IMG/VR virus record: IMGVR_UViG_3300009537_000153
Location: 1 to 25,983 of that record
Direction: 5' to 3' (one strand)
DNA from: a virus
Length of the DNA: 25,983 nucleotides
The notes below the pieces were generated by a model. It saw only the letters and a program-made list of their open reading frames with translations, was not told the DNA's origin and did not search any database. Position numbers and translations under genes: made by a program. Shown here one piece after another: positions 15,525 through 21,895 of the stretch. Position 1 is the first letter of the stretch. Each line of letters opens with the position of its first letter.

Positions 15525-15784
15525 TTCTTTTTCTTGTTTTCTTCTAACCACTTTCTCATATAAACCCTTTGCCAGTCATTGATTTGGTCTTTGTGTTTGT
15601 TTTGATAACGTCTGCATCTATTCAGATGTTCCATTTTAAAATCGGGCTTGCAATAATAAAGAACCATTCCTGACGTAGAAAAGCCTACAAAGTCTGCTAT
15701 TTGCTTCAGCGTAAATCCGCCTTTCTGATAAAGCTGTTTTGCTAGTGCTATTTGTGCCATTGAGTATTCTCTAGGTCTTGCCAT
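15521..15784 (-). CDS. Helix-turn-helix DNA-binding protein (87 aa)
   Basis: A homeodomain-like HTH occupies residues about 8-45: QIALAKQLYQKG, FTLKQIADFVGFS, then TSGMVLYYCKP. The pattern of strand-free helices with L-K-Q-I-A-x-x-V-G-x-S is typical of HTH_23/28-type domains, including resolvase and small-terminase N-termini. The C-terminus is basic (KWLEENKKKK). It is likely a regulator of the early region. Because it lies only 1.3 kb upstream of terL it could alternatively be the DNA-binding small terminase. Confidence 0.65.
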   Translation of the reverse strand: MARPREYSMAQIALAKQLYQKGGFTLKQIADFVGFSTSGMVLYYCKPDFKMEHLNRCRRYQNKHKDQINDWQRVYMRKWLEENKKKK

Positions 15785-16184
15785 AATGTTTCATTATTTC
15801 TCTTACATTATCTCTTATTTCAATCATATCTGGTGATTGACTTATTGCTAATTGGTTTTCTTGCTTTATAAAATCATTGACAGTAAGAATATGTCCCACT
15901 GAAAGAATTGCGAAAATAATTGATGTGCCGATTAAGACAAGAAGCCATGTGGTAGCAATCTCTTTAACTTCAAACAATACTAAAAACATAATTGCTGTGT
16001 CTAAAAGAGCTTTAGGCATAGATAAGTGTCCCATTGCTGCCCCAAAAGCTAATCTTCCATAAAAATAAACAAGTCTTGGTGACCATTTATTTCCTACTTT
16101 TTCTCCCCAAATCTCTGTAGGTCTAGGAAGTTTTAGGTATTTCCTTAATAGACCGTATAAATTTTTAGAATAACCTTCAGACAT
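15771..16184 (-). CDS. Membrane protein with two or three helices (137 aa)
   Basis: Hydrophobic segments at about 58-74 (KALLDTAIMFLVLFEV) and 78-101 (TTWLLVLIGTSIIFAILSVGHIL), with a weaker one at 37-53. The N-terminus is basic and the C-terminal 30 residues are hydrophilic. Size and topology would suit a holin, but it lies in the accessory block rather than beside the lysozyme. A superinfection or host-membrane modulator is equally possible. Overlaps its neighbours by 8 and 14 nt. Confidence 0.6.
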   Translation of the reverse strand: MSEGYSKNLYGLLRKYLKLPRPTEIWGEKVGNKWSPRLVYFYGRLAFGAAMGHLSMPKALLDTAIMFLVLFEVKEIATTWLLVLIGTSIIFAILSVGHILTVNDFIKQENQLAISQSPDMIEIRDNVREIMKHYGKT

Positions 16185-16320
16185 CGATTTTTTTTACTAC
16201 TACTGTTCCGTCTTTTGTTGTCATAACTTTATAGCCGTCTTCTTCAAGTTCTTTCCGTAATCTATCTGCTTCTTCATAAGGATTTATTGTAGTAGTTTGA
16301 TTATTGTTTCTATTCTCCAT
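16177..16320 (-). CDS. Small hydrophilic protein (47 aa)
   Basis: Polar N-terminus (ENRNNNQTTTINP), a helix EEADRLRKELEEDGYKV and a final strand VVVKKIDV, a pattern of a tiny alpha-beta domain. Overlaps the membrane-protein start by 8 nt (coupled). It is overlapped in another frame by the 31-aa membrane peptide. Function unknown. Confidence 0.45.
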   Translation of the reverse strand: MENRNNNQTTTINPYEEADRLRKELEEDGYKVMTTKDGTVVVKKIDV

Positions 16321-16379
16321 ATTGCGTAGATTGCGAATATAATCTTTAGCCATTGGATTATTGTTTCGTGTCTGCTCAT
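16284..16379 (-). CDS. Possible one-helix membrane peptide (31 aa)
   Basis: The ATG overlaps the stop of the 350-aa gene as ATGA. The peptide is almost wholly a membrane helix (IIQWLKIIFAIYAIW, about 7-21) followed by a second hydrophobic stretch. It overlaps the 47-aa ORF by 37 nt in a different frame, which makes it less certain. The start context is exactly that used by real coupled genes here. Confidence 0.35.
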   Translation of the reverse strand: MSRHETIIQWLKIIFAIYAIWRIETIIKLLQ

Positions 16380-17428
16380 GGATTAACTATTTTTATTCCT
16401 GGCTGAGTTGTTCCATTATCCATATTGATATTTACCGCCTGCATTGCTACATGACCTTTTTCTTTATCTATTTCTTTCTTTATTTTAATCCTTTCTGCTA
16501 GGGGTAATCCTCCGAACTCGTAGCCTGCTCTTCTCAGAGAGAAATACCAGTCATCATCATCGGGAAGCATTTCTTGTTTCTCAATCATCATAAGATAATG
16601 TTTTGCGAATTTTTTTGGTTCCTTAAATCTTAAAAGAAAACTAGCTGCTTTTCTCAAGAACTTCCACTTGTCTATCATTAAATTCGTCTTCTCACGCTCA
16701 ATTAAAATATCGAAAAGCCTTAGTATTTCTTTTCTTACATTCTTCTCGGCATTATCTCTAATAAATTCCCTGAATATATCCTGTATTCTGAGTCTATAGG
16801 CGTTGTCGTTTTCTATAAGCTGGTAAGACAATTCAGCAACGCAAGCCATAACTATTAGCTTTTCCCGCTTGCCTATATAGTCTGTTCCCTCAAGAAGAAC
16901 CTGACTACTGTTTATATCTACATCATAGACTTGCCGCATTGTATTCTCGAAACACCATCTTAGATGTCTTACGGGGCGGGAATAGCTTTTGAGATTGGGA
17001 TAACGGACCCTCATAAGAGATAAATCGTGAATACGCTGAAAGATAGTGCGTAGCATGTGCCAGAAATGTTTGCGTGAAAAGATATAAAATCCTACAAGCA
17101 TTATTCTCAAATACCAGCTTCTCAAGAGTTCTCTGGGGACTAAAGAAATCATAGACTTCGGGAGATTAAGCATCTCTACTACTTCTTTGCGGGGAACTCC
17201 TTTAAACAGATGAGGATTGCCGAACATTTTTAGGAATACTCCGCCTTCTGGTTTATGGATTACTTCTTCTACAAGTCCATCGCATTCTGTCATATCTCCG
17301 AATGCTCCGTTGATTACTAGCGTTCCTGTCTTTGTGGTTTTATCTTTTATGGCTTCTATAAGGTCTTTAGTTGTCTGGCTTAGAGTTGTCGTTCCCGTAA
17401 CTATTTTTAATCCTTGGGGTTGTTGCAT
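16376..17428 (-). CDS. Large hypothetical protein (350 aa)
   Basis: Not recognised. The N-terminal 90 residues are a mixed domain (TLVINGAFGDMTECDGLVEEV, FLKMFGNPHLFKG). The rest, about 95-310, is helix-rich with many Arg/Lys and aromatics, and there is no nucleotide-binding or catalytic motif I can identify. The C-terminal 30 residues are low-complexity (INMDNGTTQPGIKI). The start overlaps the upstream stop (TAATG). It is the longest protein in the accessory block and lies among zinc-finger miniproteins. A late-promoter regulator or an internal virion protein are both possible; I have no evidence for either. Confidence 0.5.
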   Translation of the reverse strand: MQQPQGLKIVTGTTTLSQTTKDLIEAIKDKTTKTGTLVINGAFGDMTECDGLVEEVIHKPEGGVFLKMFGNPHLFKGVPRKEVVEMLNLPKSMISLVPRELLRSWYLRIMLVGFYIFSRKHFWHMLRTIFQRIHDLSLMRVRYPNLKSYSRPVRHLRWCFENTMRQVYDVDINSSQVLLEGTDYIGKREKLIVMACVAELSYQLIENDNAYRLRIQDIFREFIRDNAEKNVRKEILRLFDILIEREKTNLMIDKWKFLRKAASFLLRFKEPKKFAKHYLMMIEKQEMLPDDDDWYFSLRRAGYEFGGLPLAERIKIKKEIDKEKGHVAMQAVNINMDNGTTQPGIKIVNP

Positions 17429-17862
17429 TAAATTCTAAATGTTTTTTTAACTCTTTTTGGAAGCGACCTCTCTATATCTTTTGAACCCCTTGCAAGAGAT
17501 GCGTTAGCAGAACCTAGTAATGCTTGTCTTCGTAAAAATAATCTTCTTTGTTTTAATTCTTCCCGCATTTCTTTTTGTTTCTTGGGGTCAACTTTATTTT
17601 TTAAAAAATGCTTTGCTGTTCTCATTGCTTCTCTTGCGGTCTTTCCCCAAACCTGGTCAAAGAGCTTTCCTGTTCTTCCATAAGGTTGAAGCGTGTCCCT
17701 TATGTGCATCCGTAAATATCTAGCGTCATCTATTCTTCCTTCTATTTTGTGATAAATTACTTTTCTTCCACAATGGATACAAACTTCTATGATTGCATCA
17801 GGCAAGTTTCTGTTTTCTTCAAATTCGCATAATATGCTTTTCCGACATCTTGCTTCATTCAT
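17428..17862 (-). CDS. Basic zinc-finger-like hypothetical protein (144 aa)
   Basis: Cysteines C6, C12 and the CIHC pair near 28-31 could form a zinc site at the N-terminus. The remainder is strongly basic and helical (KKQKEMREELKQRRLFLRRQ), so nucleic-acid binding is likely. No family recognised. It is coupled to the zinc-ribbon gene upstream by an 8-nt overlap and to the 350-aa gene downstream by TAATG. Confidence 0.55.
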   Translation of the reverse strand: MNEARCRKSILCEFEENRNLPDAIIEVCIHCGRKVIYHKIEGRIDDARYLRMHIRDTLQPYGRTGKLFDQVWGKTAREAMRTAKHFLKNKVDPKKQKEMREELKQRRLFLRRQALLGSANASLARGSKDIERSLPKRVKKTFRI

Positions 17863-17992
17863 TTGAAATCTCTATTTCTTCTCCACAATTAAAACACTTT
17901 TCCTTTCTTCTTTCTGTGCCTGTTGCGTTGTTTGCCTTGCACTTCGGGCATTCAAAGAAGAAAATTAAAATGTGGTCTAGTTTAGCTTTCAT
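17855..17992 (-). CDS. Zinc-ribbon miniprotein (45 aa)
   Basis: Two zinc knuckles CPKC (15-18) and CFNC (33-36) are separated by a basic loop, a typical rubredoxin-like or C4 ribbon. The hydrophobic N-terminal segment (DHILIFFFE) precedes the first knuckle. The ATG overlaps the previous stop (ATGA). It is the third CxxC-CxxC small protein in the block; the target is unknown. Confidence 0.6.
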   Translation of the reverse strand: MKAKLDHILIFFFECPKCKANNATGTERRKEKCFNCGEEIEISNE

Positions 17993-18216
17993 AGCTTCAT
18001 ATCAATTCCTTTTTTCTTATGTTCCTCATAAAGAATTTCTAGTGCGTCTTCTTCAGAAGAACCTGGGTCTAGGAATTCAACTTTTTCTTTTGGTAGTTCT
18101 ATAGTATCGCCAATCTTTTTTAATAGTTTTGTGATGTGGGTTTCGTTTCTCTGACCAAAAACTATAAGGAGCACCGCCCCTATCATCCCTATTATTATTC
18201 CAAGTGCGAGTTCCAT
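17989..18216 (-). CDS. Single-pass membrane protein (75 aa)
   Basis: An N-terminal transmembrane helix (about 2-20, ELALGIIIGMIGAVLLIVF) is followed by a charged cytoplasmic-type tail with an acidic segment (DPGSSEEDALEILYEEHKK). No signal-peptide cleavage site is apparent. The promoter at 18229-18255 would place the transcript start only about 6 nt before the ATG, so the message would be almost leaderless. Function unknown; a membrane anchor for a partner protein is possible. Confidence 0.6.
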   Translation of the reverse strand: MELALGIIIGMIGAVLLIVFGQRNETHITKLLKKIGDTIELPKEKVEFLDPGSSEEDALEILYEEHKKKGIDMKL

Positions 18217-18228
18217 AAGTCTGTTCTA

Positions 18229-18255
18229 ATTATAACATATTTGAATACTTGTCAA
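18229..18255 (-). promoter_or_regulatory. Extended -10 promoter with consensus -35
   Basis: Minus strand TTGACA (18255-18250), 15-nt spacer, TATAAT (18234-18229) with TGT just before it. It lies at the 3' end of ninG. The predicted start near 18222 leaves about 6 nt of leader for the 75-aa membrane protein and would drive the 18.2-16.2 kb genes. Confidence 0.6.
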
Positions 18256-18622
18256 AGATGTCTTTTAATTCTTGGGGAGTCCATTGCTTGATTTGAAGAC
18301 TCTTTTCGGTCAGCTCTTTAATTATCCCCTCTCCATATTTCTCTTGGAGCTTTAAAGTATAAACCCCGATATTCCCAGCTTTAAACATATTACAATACAT
18401 ACATTGAGCGTGGACATTTCGTTCATCGAATAGAGTATTGTTAAACCTTCTTGATATATAATGACCTGCCTGAAGAGCTCTTGAGCCTGCTAGGTTTTTA
18501 TTACAAGTAATACAGGTATATTTATCTCTTTGTCTTATGTATTTAGAGAATGCTGCCCAAGATTTAGCTTTAAGTTTTGAAAGTTCGCTTTTCCCTCGTC
18601 TTTTTAGACTGGTCTTTTTCAT
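18230..18622 (-). CDS. ninG: NinG/Rap-family recombination endonuclease-like protein (130 aa)
   Basis: Lambda NinG (Rap) binds branched DNA and acts in phage recombination. Here the basic N-terminus (1-22) precedes a zinc/HNH-like core: C37-x-x-C40, AGH at 52-54 (H54), then RRF..TLFDERNVHAQC and C74-x-x-C77-N. The GN...Y...L....G segment typical of the family follows at 83-97. Length is shorter than lambda NinG (about 200 aa) because the N-terminal extension is reduced. The neighbouring SSB-like and Cas4/RecB-like genes support a recombination module. Confidence 0.82.
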   Translation of the reverse strand: MKKTSLKRRGKSELSKLKAKSWAAFSKYIRQRDKYTCITCNKNLAGSRALQAGHYISRRFNNTLFDERNVHAQCMYCNMFKAGNIGVYTLKLQEKYGEGIIKELTEKSLQIKQWTPQELKDIFDKYSNML

Positions 18623-18636
18623 CTTATTTCTCTTTT

Positions 18637-18653
18637 ATCTGCTCTTGTAGGTG
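18637..18653. repeat. 17-nt exact repeat (copy in the gap before ninG)
   Basis: Plus-strand ATCTGCTCTTGTAGGTG is present here and at 14984-15000. At the latter site it encodes HLQEQI at the end of the 75-aa protein. Here the same frame reads HLQEQIKEK then a stop just before the ninG ATG, with no proper gene in front of it, so it looks like a leftover gene end. Confidence 0.55.
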
Positions 18654-18658
18654 GGGGA

Positions 18659-18973
18659 TTAACCTCCCCAAAATTCCACAGGAAGAAATATCTGCGGCCT
18701 ATGTCCTCCAAATGTTCTCCAGAATCCGTTGTTCTTCATATTCTCTGCGGTGGAGGTGTAAGTCTTTTTCTCTTCCGATTCATTAATGATTATTGTGTAG
18801 TTTTCCGAAAGTAATCTTTTTTCAAAAAACTCGCCGTCTATTCCCCAGCTTTCAGGGTCTTTGGATTTGGTTCCGTATAGATGCTTCGACCTTTTGACCT
18901 TTTTTGTGAAAGTCTTGAAAGTTTCATCTAGCTCACCTATTTTTTTATTATTTATTTCAATTATTTTTATCAT
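18659..18973 (-). CDS. Hypothetical protein (104 aa)
   Basis: Begins MIKIIEINNKKIGELDETFKTF, then a basic part (KKVKRSKHLYG), SWGIDGEFFEKRL, a beta strand NYTIIINESEEKKTYT and an aromatic end GGHRPQIFLPVEFWGG. The SWGID...F and PQIFLP-x-x-x-W features recur in small phage proteins I know only as unnamed. Start overlaps the one-helix peptide gene by 17 nt. Function unknown. Confidence 0.55.
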   Translation of the reverse strand: MIKIIEINNKKIGELDETFKTFTKKVKRSKHLYGTKSKDPESWGIDGEFFEKRLLSENYTIIINESEEKKTYTSTAENMKNNGFWRTFGGHRPQIFLPVEFWGG

Positions 18974-19064
18974 TATAAATTAATATTGCAATTAAGATAA
19001 CTATGTCCGCCACAAAAGATATTAAGCCGAAATATAGAAAGAACTCGTGTAGAAAAGCAAACAT
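18957..19064 (-). CDS. One-helix membrane peptide (35 aa)
   Basis: The start overlaps the previous stop as TAATG. The peptide is a single transmembrane helix (about 8-30, FFLYFGLISFVADIVILIAILIY) with a short polar end NDKNN. It lies in a chain of coupled genes, so it is probably real. One-helix peptides of this type in phage early regions can be toxins, holin-like or membrane modulators. Confidence 0.5.
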   Translation of the reverse strand: MFAFLHEFFLYFGLISFVADIVILIAILIYNDKNN

Positions 19065-19441
19065 TATTTACAATGTATCGGACAATGTTTGCATTTGTCC
19101 TCGTTTTTTGATTTCGACTTTTTAGAAGTTGATAGGTATTTAGTTATTAATTTATTCCAGCTTATGTTTTTTCCCTCAGGAAGTTTATTCATATCAGGAT
19201 ATGTATCATAAGTTTTCAGAGCATACCAGAGAGTTCTTTCTGATGTTCCTATATCTAGTGCAAGGGCTTGCAGTAAATTAGTGATTTCTTTTTTGTATTC
19301 CTTTCTCATCAGCTTCCCCACCAACCAATACCCCTCTATCAGTGTCCATCGGCTGTTATGGACCGCTTCTGTGATTGTGCTTTTTATCTCTTCGACAAAA
19401 GCGTGATACTTTTCGTCTTTTTTTACTAATTCTTTACCCAT
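19064..19441 (-). CDS. DUF1016-N-like protein with cysteine tail (125 aa)
   Basis: Residues 10-105 resemble the N-terminal helical domain of YhcG/DUF1016 proteins: SRWTLIEGYWLVGKLM, then LLQALALDIGTSERTLWYAL as an HTH-like pair, then ISWNKLITKYL. The nuclease half of YhcG is absent; instead the chain ends in a basic linker and a cysteine-rich tip (CKHCPIHCK, about 117-125). This is likely DNA- or protein-binding. The truncated architecture suggests a stand-alone recognition domain. Confidence 0.55.
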   Translation of the reverse strand: MGKELVKKDEKYHAFVEEIKSTITEAVHNSRWTLIEGYWLVGKLMRKEYKKEITNLLQALALDIGTSERTLWYALKTYDTYPDMNKLPEGKNISWNKLITKYLSTSKKSKSKNEDKCKHCPIHCK

Positions 19442-19692
19442 ATTATTTTCATATCTTTAACCTTTTTAATAAATAAGGGCAATTTATGAGGAAACTCACA
19501 CTTGGAAATCTCGGTAAATGTCTCTCTTGTCGCTTGGACTCCTTTATCTCCTATTATTTTCATAATCCGAGGGAAAGAAAGCTCTTTTCTAAAAAATTCA
19601 TAGATTTCAGCAGCAAGCTCTTGCTTTGCAGATATTTTTCTTAAAACAAACTTTTTTGAATAATCTTTTATATCCATATTCCGTAGACCCAC
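19426..19692 (-). CDS. Hypothetical protein with GTG start (88 aa)
   Basis: The GTG at 19692 is supported by the strong Shine-Dalgarno GGGAGGAG just upstream; an in-frame ATG follows five codons later. The protein is helical and Lys/Phe-rich (YEFFRKELSFPRIMKIIGDKG), possibly with an HTH-like middle, but I cannot name a family. Overlaps the next start by 16 nt. It opens a new transcription unit after the 200-nt structured leader. Confidence 0.55.
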   Translation of the reverse strand: MGLRNMDIKDYSKKFVLRKISAKQELAAEIYEFFRKELSFPRIMKIIGDKGVQATRETFTEISKCEFPHKLPLFIKKVKDMKIIWVKN

Positions 19693-19696
19693 CTTT

Positions 19697-19704
19697 CTCC
19701 TCCC
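19697..19704 (-). promoter_or_regulatory. Strong Shine-Dalgarno for the GTG-started gene
   Basis: Minus strand GGGAGGAG ends 4 nt before GTG (GGAGG about 7 nt before), the best ribosome site in the window. It decides in favour of the GTG over the later ATG. Confidence 0.6.
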
Positions 19705-19905
19705 AATATCTGGAAACAGTTTTTAAATAAAAATATAAACTCTTTATCTAAAACACTGATGGGAGTCGCCTGTTGTTGGTGGGTGGAACAGAGCAGGCTA
19801 TTTTGTTAAGAGGAGTCTCCTCAAGCAACTCTTAATCAATGTTTTAAATATGTGGGGTGTTTTTGTTGAGAATCACCGAAAACTCTGAGTTGTTTTTCTA
19901 TGTAA
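19705..19905 (-). ncRNA. Gene-free 5' leader with two hairpins
   Basis: No ORF of note in 200 nt. 19806-19835 has an outer stem TTAAGAG/CTCTTAA with an inner perfect palindrome GAGGAG-x-CTCCTC (19810-19822). 19768-19798 pairs GCCTG/CAGGC with an inner TGTT/AACA and a 9-nt loop. They lie between the terminator at 19905-19975 and the strong ribosome site, so they are probably the leader of the 88-aa gene. I could not find a convincing promoter inside. Confidence 0.4.
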
Positions 19906-20013
19906 ATAAAAAACCCTCATTATTAGACAGACAGAATGAGCATTGCCATCCCAGCTGTCCGCCTAATAATAGGGGCTTTTAAGTTGGCAATGTATTCGGG
20001 TTTAATATTTACT
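19905..20013 (-). ncRNA. Candidate small RNA: pseudoknot plus terminator
   Basis: Minus strand. A long stem pairs 19975-19963 (CCCCTATTATTAG) with 19926-19914 (CTAATAATGAGGG), 12 of 13 positions with one wobble. It continues into a 6-bp inner stem GGACAG/CTGTCT and is followed by TTTTTTATTT. The apical loop contains GGCAATG (19947-19941), perfectly complementary to CATTGCC (19992-19986) upstream of the stem, giving an H-type pseudoknot. An extended -10 at 20020-20028 lies about 7 nt before the predicted start. The unit would be a roughly 105-nt RNA. Confidence 0.5.
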
Positions 20014-20019
20014 AGTTTC

Positions 20020-20028
20020 ATAATAACA
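20020..20028 (-). promoter_or_regulatory. Extended -10 (TGTTATTAT) for the small-RNA unit
   Basis: Minus-strand TGT followed by TATTAT (one mismatch to TATAAT). No consensus -35 at 15-18 nt. The predicted start is near 20013. The same TGTTAT core is used at 10784, 18229 and 23775. Confidence 0.4.
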
Positions 20029-20063
20029 CATCACGGACCTCACGCAAACGAGGTTGTGGATAA

Positions 20064-20321
20064 CTATTTTCTAAACTTTTTTGCTATATTATCGTGTTCT
20101 TTAATCATCGACTTCTGAAAGGGGGTGAGAGAGGCAGAAACTTCCCTCTGATGTCTGCATTCCTGCTTCATTGAGCCACGAACGCAGTTACACCTCATCT
20201 CACCACCCCAGAATACATCTACATCATATTTCCAGCCAGGTTCAGAATTACTCTGAATCTTAAAAGTCTGAAATATCAAGTCCTTCTCCATCTCCTGAAG
20301 AATCTTTTTGATTATCTTCAT
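20064..20321 (-). CDS. SWIM zinc-finger protein (up to 85 aa)
   Basis: Contains the SWIM signature CxC...CxH: C44-x-C46, C55-x-H57, preceded by the usual strand pattern KYDVDVFWGGEMRCNC. SWIM fingers bind DNA or mediate protein contacts in recombination and transposase systems. From the first ATG it would overlap the SSB-like gene by 62 nt. An ATG at 20291, or a TTG at 20279 with GGAG 6 nt upstream, would give shorter overlaps and the start position typical of small SWIM proteins. It probably partners the upstream SSB-like and nuclease genes. Confidence 0.7.
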   Translation of the reverse strand: MKIIKKILQEMEKDLIFQTFKIQSNSEPGWKYDVDVFWGGEMRCNCVRGSMKQECRHQREVSASLTPFQKSMIKEHDNIAKKFRK

Positions 20322-20715
20322 AATCTATATCAACGCCATCTTGCGTTGGTTGAACGACCTGAATAAAACTTCTTCCTCCTTTATTCACCATTTCTAAGAC
20401 TATTTCATCTCCTACTTCTACATTCTCTAATCTGCTTAGAAGATAGTGCGGTCCGCCATCTTTAGAATAGATAGGGAAAGACCAGGTTTTTTCATCTCCG
20501 TCTTCTTCTAAAAGAAACTTTAACTCTTGTCTTTCTTTTCCTGTCATAAAATCCTTTCCAGTTCCAATCTTAGGTTCTTCAAGGATTTTTACAGTGTGAG
20601 GACCAGTTGATTTAACCCCACCTTTCTCTTGCTTGACTCCAAGCTGAAGTCTTTGGGATTCGAATTTGATTCCCTTTTCTTCCATTTTTTCTTTTATTTG
20701 TTTTATTGTTTTCAT
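20260..20715 (-). CDS. Putative single-stranded DNA-binding protein (151 aa)
   Basis: Basic N-terminal helix, then a beta-rich middle (about 38-125) of OB-fold type: HTVKILEEPKIG, ELKFLLEEDGDEKTWSFPIY, DEIVLEMVNKGGRSFIQVV. A disordered acidic tail ends in GLDISDF. An acidic C-terminus finishing in a hydrophobic-aromatic pair is the hallmark of SSB proteins that recruit partners. The fold is inferred from pattern only. The position next to a Cas4/RecB-like nuclease and a SWIM protein supports a DNA recombination or replication role. The start has only an A/T-rich leader. Confidence 0.6.
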   Translation of the reverse strand: MKTIKQIKEKMEEKGIKFESQRLQLGVKQEKGGVKSTGPHTVKILEEPKIGTGKDFMTGKERQELKFLLEEDGDEKTWSFPIYSKDGGPHYLLSRLENVEVGDEIVLEMVNKGGRSFIQVVQPTQDGVDIDYEDNQKDSSGDGEGLDISDF

Positions 20716-20724
20716 TTTTTTAAT

Positions 20725-21111
20725 TTATTTATTATCTAATAATTCGGGGTTTTCGTAGATATTGCCGATGATTTCATAAATATGACTACGACCCCCAGTC
20801 ATTCCAAAACTTGCTTGTGCGTAATTCCACTCAACCTTGAATGTCCCACATTCTTTGTTTGGCTTCCTCGGATGGTCTGCAGAATTAAACTTTTTCACTA
20901 TATCCCCCTCGTAAATCTCTTTTCCGTTCTTATCCTTGAGTCCTGTGTATTGCATCCAAACCCAATCATAATTACGAGAAGTTATTTTGATAACTGTGTC
21001 TGGAAAACACCCCTCACTATCTCTGAAAGGAGTTTCGTCATCTTCATACCTCATTTGTGGAGTTTTCTCGTTTCTCCAACAACCCCACGCTCTAAATTTT
21101 ATTTCTCTCAT
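20725..21111 (-). CDS. YopX family protein (128 aa)
   Basis: Clear YopX family pattern: MREIKFRAWGCW at the start, MQYTGLKDKNGKEIYEGDIV in the middle, a V-x-W strand (TFKVEWNYAQASF) and the ending YEIIGNIYENPELL. These proteins are frequent in phage early regions and have no established biochemical function. Length 128 aa is normal. The ATG overlaps the nuclease stop (ATGA). Confidence 0.88.
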   Translation of the reverse strand: MREIKFRAWGCWRNEKTPQMRYEDDETPFRDSEGCFPDTVIKITSRNYDWVWMQYTGLKDKNGKEIYEGDIVKKFNSADHPRKPNKECGTFKVEWNYAQASFGMTGGRSHIYEIIGNIYENPELLDNK

Positions 21112-21749
21112 AAATATTTTTCTTGTTTAAGACAATACTCTTTATGGATATTACAATAGCGATAACGCCAATCTTTTGAATCCCGTATAGGCTCAGGCGG
21201 GAGCTCCTTCTCCCACGCTTCATTAAGTATAGCAAGTTCTCCTTTTACCGCTTCCTCTCTCCCCTCATCATTCAGATAGACAGGGAATTCCATAATAGAG
21301 AGCGTGTCTTTCTCTAAATAGATTAATCGACCTTCTTTCTTTTTTAATCCGTTAAGATATGCCCATAATTGCATTACATGATGTTCTTTTGCTCCAGTCT
21401 TCTCCATATGCCAGAATCCTCTTGAGTTCATAGTCTTTATCTCATAGACCAAATCATTAATCATTAAATCTGCGTAGCCACTAAGACCACCCCACTCTAC
21501 TCTGACCTGGGTTTCTAATTTCTCATTTTCTTTCTTTAAGAGTCCTACAAGCCAGTCTTCAAACATCTTTCCTGCGGCAAAGACTCTCAAAACTCTCTCA
21601 TCAAAGTCCTGCTTAGCTACGCCCTTACGCATTAGATAGGTTGCGGTGAGGCAGTTACCTAATCGGGAGGCGTGCCAGGATTTGATTTCTCTTTCTTTGT
21701 CGTCTTGTTTGACGGCATTATTAATTATGCTTTGAATGCTAAATTCCAT
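21108..21749 (-). CDS. PD-(D/E)XK nuclease, Cas4/RecB-like (213 aa)
   Basis: Likely exonuclease for DNA ends in phage recombination or replication. The catalytic core is D94 (GYADLMI) and E103-x-K105 (VYEIKTM), with a following Q127-x-x-x-Y131 motif (QLWAYL), the RecB-type Q-x-x-x-Y signature. One cysteine in the N-terminal part (C33, RLGNCL) and two at the end (C199, C206) recall the Cas4/AddB iron-sulfur arrangement, but that needs four and only three are placed as expected. Start is 5 nt after the 43-aa gene. Neighbouring SSB-like and SWIM genes fit the role. Confidence 0.8.
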   Translation of the reverse strand: MEFSIQSIINNAVKQDDKEREIKSWHASRLGNCLTATYLMRKGVAKQDFDERVLRVFAAGKMFEDWLVGLLKKENEKLETQVRVEWGGLSGYADLMINDLVYEIKTMNSRGFWHMEKTGAKEHHVMQLWAYLNGLKKKEGRLIYLEKDTLSIMEFPVYLNDEGREEAVKGELAILNEAWEKELPPEPIRDSKDWRYRYCNIHKEYCLKQEKYL

Positions 21750-21753
21750 ATTT

Positions 21754-21885
21754 TTATTTATTATAAATATCCTGAATCTTATCTTCTATTCTGTCTAATT
21801 GACTTGCTAAAGATTTCAGAATACTTACTAAGTTTTCTTTAACCTCTATATCTTGTTCTAATAATTTTTTAATTTGTTTTTCCAT
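21754..21885 (-). CDS. Small coiled-coil peptide (43 aa)
   Basis: An amphipathic helix from end to end (MEKQIKKLLEQDIEVKENL, LASQLDRIEDKIQDIYNK) with regular Ile/Leu heptads. Good Shine-Dalgarno GAGGAG 8 nt before the ATG, partly covered by the hairpin at 21896-21932. It ends 4 nt before the nuclease ATG and could be a small inhibitor or adaptor of it; that is inference. Confidence 0.6.
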   Translation of the reverse strand: MEKQIKKLLEQDIEVKENLVSILKSLASQLDRIEDKIQDIYNK

Positions 21886-21895
21886 ATTTTTTACT

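Noticed and set aside
19923-20021. 32-codon ORF (MKLVNIKPEYIANLKAP...)
   Set aside because: It lies exactly in the pseudoknot/terminator structure, lacks a good ribosome site (GAGGT too far away), and its base composition is explained by the paired arms.
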